DNA of 64,000 nucleotides, from NCBI GenBank assembly GCA_029844215.1, contig CM056724.1, forward strand, positions 86,075,093-86,139,092, given 5' to 3'. The DNA comes from Przewalskia tangutica. Taxonomy: Eukaryota; Streptophyta; Magnoliopsida; Solanales; Solanaceae. The stretch's first letter is position 1. The number at the start of each line of letters is the position of its first letter. The position numbers and the translations under genes were made by a program. Under the pieces are notes generated by a model. The model made no database searches. It was not told where the DNA came from and saw only the letters and a list, made by a program, of their open reading frames with translations. Positions 11,226 through 23,200 of the stretch are shown here, piece after piece.

Positions 11226-14200
11226 GACCTGAGAGGTGATGTTCATGCTGCTGCCTTATTCTGGAGCGGAAATAAGCTCTTTTATTGTCAAAATCAATGA
11301 GCCGCGGGGCTTTCAGCATCACACAAAGTGATTTCTCCAGTAAGCCAGGGTTCTGCCTGACAAAAGCATTAAGCAAGCGCCGATGCTTTTCCGCGAATCT
11401 TACAAATGTTACAGCACCATCTACTCTTTTATGTGAATCCCCAATAGATTTGGAGGACAACTTGACTGAAGTACCAGCTAATTCTTTCACTTCTCTTGCA
11501 GTTGCAATGATATGATCTTGCTGCATAACAGATATGTTTGCCTGAAGCTTCTCACACAGAACAAAGAAAGCCTCAATAAAAGGTAACAGTCGCTGAGTTC
11601 CAGGAGGCAATGGAGAAGATACAGATGAAGCACCAGCTTCATGTATATGCTCCCCGGTGTTAGTACTTGACATAACTGAAGAAGAAGTGCTCTGTGTGAG
11701 CTCTAACTCCATGGTGCCTATGCATTCACTCAGCTCCTCCCATAAAGGTTCTAGTGCAACATTTAACTTCCACATGATGTTATGCTCACCATGCTCCTCC
11801 TCCATAGATGTATCCGTATTGCCATCAACACAAGCTGTACATAGTGAACTAAGTGTTTGTAGTACACGAAGGACTGCAGCTCCAGCCATAGATCCAGCAC
11901 TCAATCCCAGCATGTGTGTATTCTTAAGTGTGATAAGCTCTTCCACAGCTGACTTGCTCAGCCTTTGAGTCAACTCTGAAAGTTCTGAAATAAAGAACTT
12001 CCGATGGGGAGCAGCAACTGAGGCTAGCTTCTTCAACACCTCGCCCACAAGCATGTAAACTTTGTCTGAGAGCCTAAAGAATATACACTAGAGGTCAAAT
12101 AGTTGCAACACAACATTTATCTTTCACGAGTGAAAAGGAAAGATAAACCAAAAGGGGAAATCAAGGAACGGGAAATGAAAGATCTCAAATCACGATCAGA
12201 TAGAAACATAAAGTATTTAGGCAAACCAAGGTACAGAAATTTTAAATAGAAAAAATACCCTTCATGACCAAGAAGACAGCAAAGATTGTGCAAATCAGAT
12301 TGTGGCAGCTGCAAGAAGATGTCACGGATGTTTGGGTTTCCATTAGCATCAGATGCAGGGTTGGCAGAAGCAGTGCCGCTATCATCTTGAGAGGACTTTA
12401 TGTCTGGCAATCCAGGATCTTTCTGTATATCACTCATAGTTTCATTGCCAACGGGATTATCAGAACCGTCAACTGTTTCATTATGAGAGCGGTCTACTCT
12501 TTCTTCAGAATGAGACTGACACTCCATCTTGGAAGCTGCAGTATAGACAACTACTTGAAGGAGGCCCATGACCTACACAGTACAGGTAAGGAAACAACAA
12601 ATGTATCTGAGCTAACTATCTCCAAAGACCTAACATTTCAGTAGTATCAAAGCATTTACTCTACCTGTTCAAGATGTGCTATGCTGCGCAAAAAAAGTGG
12701 TTGCTTCAAGAGCTTGAGAAACAAAACCAATGGAATGTCCCTCTTGTTAGAGCTTCTAAAAGGATTTGAGGAATCTCCTCCAACCATTTTCTCCTTGCCT
12801 TTGTCCCTCCTGGTTTCCAAACACTTCACGTCTGACCACTCTGGAATAAGCGAGAGCTCAAAGTAGAAAAGAAGACTGGCAACCGCAGAGTGGTTGGCGG
12901 CGAGGTAAGTTAAGATCTCCAGAATCCGACGCAATACTAGTGGAGGAAGTCCTGGGAAATGAATTAATGGTTAGCAAAAGACCATATGTAAACAAAGACC
13001 TACAACGTCACTTTAGAAGAGAGAGATACCATCAAATAGTTGTGATCGCCCATAAACAATATTCGACTGACAGCCATAAAGTCTCTGTGAGTTAATGGTT
13101 GTTAAACCACCAACTGCCCCTCCAGTCTCGGGCTTGATAGCTTCAAGAAGAAGGTGGACTAGAACTGCTCTTGTACTGCTATGAGCACATAAATTCAACA
13201 AGAGTCTCTGCAACAGACCTTTCCCAAGAGGCTGAAAACAAATATTAAATGTCTCAGTTCAATATGTTGAGCACACATCATAAAATATAAATGACCAAAA
13301 ATATTACAACACAACTACAACTCTGCAGAAGCAAGCCTATTGTCTGATGGTAGAAGCATTTTCATTTCAAAGCCGTTTGCTCGATTGACGCGACGAGATC
13401 TACCTGTGCTAATCGCAAGAGGCGGATCAATGTTTTCAAGCCATTAGCATCTAAAAGTGGCTCGCCTTCAAGTTCCTTCAACTTCAAACTATCTGAAAAA
13501 GAGAATGAAGCCCTCCGGCCGATTGTAACACCCACGCCCCTGTCCATAACTGTCTGTCTGTCAAATCCCAGACCATTTCTACGACCATGAAGCCTGTGGC
13601 TGCCTCCAAACAAGCTGCGTGCTTGGTAATGACTCATAGCTCTGTCCCGAAGCATTTGCGCTTCAGCGAGCAATGGAGATGGCAATGCTGACAAAACAGC
13701 TTCTGATGATGTTAACAGAACCTGACGAACACCCAAAATAAGCATAAATAATATGTTAAAACATTAAGAAGAATGGGCGGAAAACACTCCAGGTACAGAC
13801 CTCTTCGCGCAGATCTGCTGGAAATGTGGCTATGATCGAAGCATTATCCATTTCCACAGGCTGACCTTCAGCCTGCTGTACGATTCTTTGAGCACGTTGT
13901 TGGGCAAGAACTTCTGCTTGAATGTCTGGAGGAAGAGCAGCTAAAAACTCTGGATCAATATCTTCAGCTGTCGGTGCTGTATAAGTTGGAGGTTGAGCCT
14001 GAGCCTGCTGCGATGCAAGAACCTCTGCCCGAAGATCTTCAGGAAGTGCCTCTAGAAAGGTTGGATCGATAGCGTTTGCAGTAGAAGCTTCATTATTCAA
14101 ACTAGTTTCATCAGTTTGACTAGCATCTTGAACTTCCTGAAGGTTTTGGGTGACTGATGGATCCTCAGGCAGAATAGGTAATGGTTGGTCACTCTCCCTT

Positions 14201-17200
14201 TCTGTTTCTGCACCGTGCATATGTATATCAGTATCCTCCTGAACTACAGAAACATGATGAACACTGGAATCCTGCATTGCTTCCCCAGAAATTAGCAGTG
14301 GCTCATGAGTGGCATGACTGTCTGTTACTGTGGTTGTGTCATTGCGTACATCAGTCGAGGTCACGTTGCATATGTTTACATCCCCATCAGTGGTCCTATC
14401 ATGCATCGCATTGCCTTCACCTTGTATAGATGACACAGCATAACCTGCAGTTCCCTCTATGTTATCACTTGGATTTGCATTTCCTTCTCCAATCACCATG
14501 CTGCCATGACCATTGTTTGACCTGTCCAAGAGTACATTTTCCATAGGATCAATAGCTTCCGGGAATTCACCTACCTGATCAGCGATAACCTCCGCATTTT
14601 GTTCCCTTTCACAAGACTGAACCTCAACTGGTTGATTGGATTCTTGCCCGCTATTGTTATGGCGATTATCATTTTGTTGACCAGCAGTGCTATCACCCTC
14701 CATCTGCTGTTGATTCTCACCAACTACAGGTATGTCCTGCTCTCTCTCCAGTAATCCAACAGGAGGATTAGTAGCTGGAGCAATTCTGCTTAGTTGACAA
14801 ATGAACTGCCCCTCAACCATCTGTGCAATAGCAGCAGACTGACCACCTGCTTGGGGTTGACCATCATCAGTCCACCTGCCATCACCAGGCCTCCGACCTG
14901 GAAGATGTAGACACTCCAAACCAACAGAAAAGTCAGCCAAAGGAGGGGGTGCTGCACCACTGAGTCTGTCACTGAAAAGGCTAGACGGCACACTATCAAA
15001 AGGGAGTACTGGAGAATCAAAAGTGTAGAAACGAGCTACATCCAGCCTACCAGCAGATAAGGCTTCTGAATCCCTGGATGAGTTCCCAAGAGATGACCAG
15101 ACAGGAGCAGAGTCACCAGACTGTGATGGCCTCAAAAGGAGAGGATGTTGCAGACCAGTAACTTCAGTAACAGTTTGTTCCAAGGAATTCCTAGTTGTTT
15201 GGCGGCGGCGCTCAAAGCCAAAGGTCCTGCGAAGACCAAAGAGGTCATCAACGTTCCACCCTTCAATTGTCTCACCTCCAACATTAATAAGGCCACCACC
15301 TGTTCCAGGTTGCCCTAAAACTTGTAAATGGTCAAGGCCGTCCAAGGCTTCCCTCCACCTAACCTCAATAACTTGATTTTCATGAAACTCATCATCCTCT
15401 TCATCAACCATGTCATCATTGTATTCACCTCCCAGACCAGTATCACCATGCTCTTCCCCGTCTGTATCAGCCAGAGACATCAAGCCGGTGCCATCTTCAG
15501 CTATATCTTCATCCTCATCATCATCCTCGCCGTCATCTCCCATATCATCATCTCCTTCACCCATTTCATGATGTGCCCTATTCTCAACGTGGAAACCCAT
15601 GCCAATCTGCTCGGTGTGATTCAAAACACCATTGTCTTCCATCTCATCACGCATGTAATCCAACCCAAGCTCGAGAGGTGGATTGCCTGCATTTGCTTCT
15701 TCTTGCTCAGTTCTCATTTCTTGCTCCATGGACGGGTTTGTAGTCACATTCTCATTGCTGTGATTCTGAGAAGCACTAGCCGGCAGTTGCCCTGCATCTG
15801 AACTAGGAACGTCCTGCTGACCGTTTCCATTTCCACCGGTCTCTATATTTGGAAAGGTTGATGATGTATTCACCGGATTATCCGACCTACCATTAAGGGC
15901 AGTTGACTTTTTCTTGTTCACGGAATCTGTTTTAAAGAGTTGTTCACTAGCATTGGCAGCCCTTGTTAGGCTTTCCAATGTTTTAAGAATCAGATTCACA
16001 ACTTTTGGAGCATCAGGGTGATCCAAATCAATTGCTTGAAGGACACCAGATAAGCACTGGACCAATCCTCCATCTATCATGCTTTTGGCTATGTCTGGAG
16101 AACAACCAGAACCAGGTAGGTCGCCTGAGGATGAGTTCTTGGACAAAATGGAGTATGCCAGATTAACAAAAGCAAGGACCTTTTTATCTGGCAATAAGCT
16201 GCTACAGGCGGAGTTGCTTTCAGACTTTACAAATGAAGACAATGCTTTCACAAGTTCATTAATAACCCTCCTACGACCTTCACTAGATCTGCCAGACAAA
16301 ACTACCAGAAACCATGAAGCTTTTTCAGACAGCTTGTCTCTCCATTCATCAGGGCCTGCAGATTTATTGATTGAAAGGGAAAGAAGCTGTTGCAACACAT
16401 GATGGATAATACCACCATGACCAGGATTCTCTGGCTGATGGGATCCCCGAAGTTGACACATCTCCAGATCCCTTCTCAGGATAACCCCAAGAGCATGTAC
16501 ATACATCATAAGAATGTCACTCAATAATTTGAGTACAAAAGTAACTTTAGCAAGCCCTGCTGATTGCTCTGATACACTGTCAGACTGAACCTCCCGCGCC
16601 TCATCAACCTTTGATTTCCCCTTTACTTTGACTATGGGCTCATCAACCTCCATAGCACAGGCGTTTCCCACAGAATCTTCTCCCAATACCTGTGTAGGAA
16701 ATGCTGCTGCTATTTCAAGAAGATGATCAATTACCTGAGAAATATTTGCAGGGATCTTTTTGTGGCCTTTAGAACACTTTCCTGATCCATCATGGGCTTT
16801 ATTTTCAGAAATTCGCACACACTCGTTGGAAGATCCAAACTCGACTGATGTTTTACCTTTCTCTTTCTCCTTCTCTTTTGATAAGACAATGATAGATCTC
16901 CCTCCAGATGATTCCAGCTGGCAAACTGCACCTGCAGCTTTCACAAAGACTCCAGGGTCTCGACATATCACAGGTGCCATTGATGTTAAAAATGTTTTAA
17001 CAGAAGTACGACCAGCATGACGACTTCCACTAAGGGTCTGCCGTATCTCCATCTCCATGGCTGTTTGCAGGGTCTGAGGATCTTCAAGAAGATGTCTAAC
17101 AATGGCAGATGCCAAGGTGTCATATCCAGGGAAGTAACAAGATCTTGGGAGATCAAAAAGAGAAGTCATTCCTCCATTTTCAAGAAATCGAATGGCAAGA

Positions 17201-20200
17201 GCATGTGTTTTTGTCAAGCGTGCACACAGCTGTAGAGCAGCCTGCATAACCATGGCTGGCGCATGTTGTTTAACCAAGTCACAAGCAATATCAAGCACCC
17301 TACGACTGTCCTCTGTACTCAAATAACCTGTAGGTTTCCCAAATATTTTTTCAAAACCAGTGGATGATTCATCATCCTGGGAGACTAGAGTTGACTTCTT
17401 CTCAATAACTGCTTCAGGAACTTGGGATGGGAGATGCTCTTCTAAAGATTCTGGTAAAGATGCAGCTATGACTCTTTCAGTGTCATCACCGGAGATTTTA
17501 GGGCTGGTTTGCAACAGATTAAATAAGATTAGCAGCAGTGCACTGATGCATCTAGGAACCATAATCTCATTTTCAGCTCTAGCCTTGAACTTCATCAACA
17601 TTTCAAGTACTACAGAGACAATATCATTCTTTGCCGCAATTTCCCGTATAATCTCATCTTCAGAGAGAAGCAATGCTAAAGTATGTGTTATCATACATAA
17701 GGCACCAGTGTCCCTGGAAAATTCCAGCTGGCAATCTTTCAACTGGTGAATCAAATACGAAATCACTTTTGCACGATCTTCTCCTTTGTTCCGATTGCAA
17801 AGAGTCACAAGTAAATCCATTAACGGAAAAGCCATTGAGTCGGTGCTCTGAAACATCTTAATTGTTGCAGCAAGGACATCTTCAACAGGTGGTGGCTTAG
17901 TTTGTTGTTCTTCAGATAGAACCTCCACTGATCTATCAACGTTGTCGGCTTTAGAAGTCTCCGATGAATTCCCAAGTGACAAAGCTAGTGCACGAACCAA
18001 CTCATCTTCTTGAGCAGGATCTTCAGCATGACTAAACAACCACTCCATAGCCATCTCCACACTGTTCGTTTCAACTCGTCTTAATGCCTCCTCAGCTCTT
18101 GCTCTTGAAAAGCCCATATCAACAATGGTAGAAATAGTAGCCTCATCGGGTGGAGGAGCCATTGCACGTGGGTTTGCAACAGAACTTGATGACCCACTGC
18201 GATTTCGTTTCACGCCCCCAACACCACAGTAGATGTAAGTTATAAGCATAATAATAGAATTAATAAACCCAGGATTACAACTGGGGAACATCTGATGGTT
18301 CCAAATGGGAAGTATAACATCTAGAACCTGAGACTGCATCATACGGACAAACACTTCTGGGTCTCTTGGAACAGGAAACAACCCAATAGACAAACCGACA
18401 GCAACTGGCTGAACAAGGAGCTGCGCTTGGGATGTTGAAGTTGGAGACAAAAGCAAAGCAGAATTGACAAAATATTCAAGCAAACGGCAATAACTCCGAA
18501 GAGTACCAAGAAGCCACGAACTGTGAGATAACTTATTATCCTCACCACTATTTTCAGGAACCATTCCAGATGTCAATACAGAATAGGGAAGTGTCCACAA
18601 CAACTGACTGGTTGCTTCAAATGTTGTTAGAAGCTCCTTAAAGGTTCCTTGGGCATAGAAATTGTTAATCATGGATGCATAACAGGTACGCCGCCTGACA
18701 TCAAATGTTAGGGTCACCATATCATCCACAACCTTACCAAGATATCGACACTTGACAGAAGGTGGTATATCAAGAGCAGCAGCATCTGGATAACCTGAGA
18801 AACCAAGAGCCTCGAGAAAAACTTTAGCTAAGGCAGTTCCTATGCTCTTTGAAGCTGCACTCAGAGATCCAGTTTCAGTTCTCCGACGATTTGGAGATGT
18901 AAATCCTTTAACAAGAGCCACAAAGAAAGAACGCATACTAGAAGCAAGCTTATTCAGATTTTCTAAAACCAGAACACTGGGAGTTTTTTTCTTCACCTCC
19001 TGGATCGTACTCTCCACAACACTGGGAGCAACTTCTGAATCAGATTGTAAGCTTTCCAAATGCCTACTGGTTCTTCCACCACGAATTCGTGCTAAACCAT
19101 GTCTACTACGACGATTAAAACCTTCACTTGAACGAATTACAGAAAGAAACTCGCGTTCTACCCCCCATTGAGGGTGAGAACTATTCCTGATAGAAACAGG
19201 ATTCATGTATCTAACTGAAGGAATATTAGTCTCCTCATCACTGTCTCTACCTCCTATATTGGAAGAACCTCCATCTACATTAGGAGGCTCTAGTTCCACG
19301 TTCTGTTTCTCATCCACCTTAGAATCACAACACAAGGAGATTTGCCAAAGTACTTCCTTATACGCTCTCCCAAGATCCTTTAAGACATCAGCATCCGCAG
19401 TTCCTAACTCAGAAACCACAGTAGTACTTCCCTTCAACAAAGAATTGGAGAGAGATAAAATACCTTCAAGACTCGAAAGATTCTTCAACACAGTTATCCT
19501 CTTAGCAGACTCCACCTTTACAAGCTGTGATCCTCGAATTTGAACTATAAGTTCATTTGTTAACTTCAAATGTTCTCTTAAAAACGAACAGACTGCACGA
19601 GCAAGAGAAGCAGAATGCTGTGGAGAGAAATTCTTAAATGCAACAGATAAGGTCTGACCAACAGAAACAGAAAGTGGCAAGGCAGGCAAAGTGAATAGCT
19701 GCAGAACAGCTTCAATTCCTTTCTTCTCAACAAAAATACGGCATGTATCAGAATTCTGAAGAATTGTTTCAAGGAAACGAGCAGCATTGCTTATACATTC
19801 AGGAAGAAAGGACTCGATGTTTGGTACCAAAGCATCAGAAGATGGTTCAACATGATCCAAACTTTTAGCCTTTTGTGAGTCCTGCTCAGGCAAAACCACA
19901 CCCCTATCCTCACCTTCTGTTTCCATCGGAACAGGGTTAGAAGAACTAGGACTGTCAGCTGAGGGTGAAATAGCTTCTGGAACAGATCCAAGTTTTGCAA
20001 TCTCCTTCAAGATCTCAATCATAGTTTCCACTCCAGGTCCGCGCAATGATGAGGTGTGACGCATTAGTTCATCCAGGCCACTAGACAAAGATCCAGTGGT
20101 ATCTCCACTAAGGGCTCTGACATATGTTTTTGAAGTGAATATTTTTACGAAACACCTCAAAGCATTCCGATCTTTCACAACCTGAAGACCATTGTTATTT

Positions 20201-23200
20201 AAGCACAACGCATCTAAACACTGAGGTATGCAAGTGATAGCTTCGGCAGAGCAAACAACCCCATCCATAATGGCATCAATGAAGGCAGAAGGAAGACTAG
20301 CTGCTTCCAATACAGGGAAGCAGGTGGGATCTTTGTGAATAAGATCACTCATCACAGTTGCAGCAAGATGAAACACTCCACCACCAAAATCCTTTGCTCT
20401 TCTGAAGATTATGCTCAAGCATTGAGGCAACACTCTCTCCTCTGAGCCATAAATACGAGCAGTGGTTCCAGGAGCATAGGTTCCCAAAGATATGGAACGT
20501 AGTAAAGCTTTCATCAGTAATCGCCGATGGTAAGCAACCAACACATCAGAATAAAGAGCCTGCATACTGTCTAGCTCAGCAGAAGTACCAGCAACAATCT
20601 GTGAACTATTAAAGTCAGAACTTTCGAGATCACTACTAGCAGTTGGCAGCTTTACACCATTTTCAACACGAGAAACTTCTACGTTAAGGCGTGCTATGGT
20701 GTCATCCAAACCTCCCAAATCTCTGAATAGCGCAGCAGCTGGGTTACTATAATCCATGAATGCCTCTAGAACATGAACAGCCATGCTAACTAAATGCAAG
20801 TGTTGAGGATCTGTATCTTTAAGTAGCGGTAGAAGAGTAGGTATGAACCCTGCTTCTCGCATGGCTGAGCAACCAGATGAAGATGAGACCAAAATGGTAA
20901 CAAGAGATAGCAAAGCCTCAGCAAAAAGAACAGACCATTTTGAGGAGTTGCTAACAATGGAATCAATGGCCTTTTGCATAAGGCTGGAAAGAATACCACG
21001 ATGTCCCCCAGATGTTACAGCTGTCAACACACTTGGCTGGCGTGACCGATCTTGACAGAGAGCAACCAAGGAAACAAGACCCAAAATCCTAATCTTCTCA
21101 GGAACCGCGTCTTCATAGCTCAATAAGGTAACCAACTCATTAATGAACTCGGGTTCACTGTTGAAGAACGAAACCAAATCATCTGAATAACTGCATGCTT
21201 GAACAAGAACTATAAATGCATAGAGGCGTATGCAAGTGTACTGTTGTCGAGAAGCTGGGGAACTGAATGCCCTAGCATACCGCAATCTTGTCAAAAGAGG
21301 AAATCTCAAACTAGGAGGAACCTTGTACTGTAAGACTAAATTGTTCAAAAGTTCAAGATCTGATTCTTTTCTGCTGTCAATGCTAGGCAAATGGATGATC
21401 TGTAAACCAACGGGAGCCGTGGCCTCATCTGAAGATTCAGTTGCATAGAATTCAAAATGTAAGGTGCAACCTAACTCATTAGCACTTGCATCGGAGCTGT
21501 CCTGCAGAGCGCAGGCAATTAACCCAAGGCCTTCTTCTTTTCCTCCCCAACCCTGTGCAAGAGCGAATAACTTTGAATTAAGAGAAGCATCTCTAATGAC
21601 ATATTTCCCTATTGTTTTCTTCAAAAAGGCAGCCAAAGTTTGCAAACACGCCTCAACCACATCCGCGTCAGTGGAAGCAAGCAACGCTGACAAGTGATGC
21701 TGCACCACCAAGAAAAAGAAAACAAAAAATCAAATTCAAAAGAATATAAAATTATGTAATGTGCGTTAGGGATACTATTGAAAACACCAAGAACAACATA
21801 GTTTTACCGGATCCGGAGCAAAGATGGAAATGGAAAGAATTCTAAGATATAATATACATAATTTTATTCAGAGTACATAGGCACTTCTTACATCTTAAAG
21901 TCAGTTCAGAAACTAAACTGAATTAACCCCCCCCCCCCCTCTTTATGCAACAACAACAATAAACCCAGTGTAATCCCACTCACAAGTGGGGTCTGGGTGG
22001 GTAGAGTGTACGCAGACCTTACCCCTAGCTTGAGAGGGTAGAGAGGCTGCCCCCCTTATGCATATAAGTTTATCAAGAATACCACCTCAAGATGTGCCAC
22101 TTCTAACCCATGTAAAGCCACTTTACTTTGCTAAGTATAAGATAAGAAGCTTTACAACCCTCTTTGCATCCACTGTTCACATAGTACGCATTAAGGAAAA
22201 GACACTGAAAAACAACTCCAAGAAATTTAAGGATAGGAAAGGTACGAACCTGTCCTCAAACGGAAACCAGAATACAACAAGACATGCAATTTCCAAGGAA
22301 ATAAAGCCAGGAAAACAGAAACCAGAATACAAGAAGACATGCAATTTCCAATGAAATAAAGCCAGGAAACATTACCTTCTGTAGTTTATTCCTATTGATG
22401 ACTAGAAGAAACTAATTGATTTGCCAATGTCTTTAAACTTACTTCGCACCTTATTATTATAAGGTAAATGATTTTACATTTCACAGCTCATCCTTGTATT
22501 ATGCCATTGCCATTGCATGATATAACTCCATTTTTTTTACCAAAATCACATATTTGCTATCGTCGTAAAAGATCCAACAGACTCCATATTTGCTATCGTC
22601 GTAAAAGATCCAACAGACTCCATATTTGCTATTCTCCAAAATCACCCTCCTCTAATCCACCTTTTTTTCATTTCAATGGTGAAATTTATACCAACTATTT
22701 ATTCTTTATTTACAAATTGTAAATTCTTTTAAATCCTTAGAATAATGCTGCGCATTTAACACTAGCGGAGGAAAAAATGATTCAGTAGTAATCAAGCTCT
22801 GCAAGAAGAAGAATACAACTCCAGAATTGATAACTTGAAAAACAAGCTCAGTACAACCACCATCACCTCAACAGTCAACACATAGCCCTTTCTTCTGTTA
22901 ACTTTTTTTCTCTCTTAACCACTACAGGATAAATGCCTTTATGCCCAAGGGTCCCTACCAGTTAAAAAAATACCCCCGTGGTACTAAGGAGGCTTGCTTT
23001 TGGAATCAGCCTCTCTACCTCCATAAGGTAGGGTAAGGTTTGCGTACACTCTGCCCTCCCCAGACTTCACTCTGCCCTCCCCAGACTCCACCTTGTGAGA
23101 TTACACTGGGTATGTTGTTGTTGTACTAAGGAGGCACGTTAACTTCAAAAATTTGAATGACAAAGCACAAGGCACAGGCAGACACAAAGACAGCTAATTA

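Noticed and set aside
15328..15801. 157-codon plus-strand frame
   Set aside because: Antisense to the acidic-region exon of the ligase; it reflects the GAT/GAA codon bias of that exon, not a gene.
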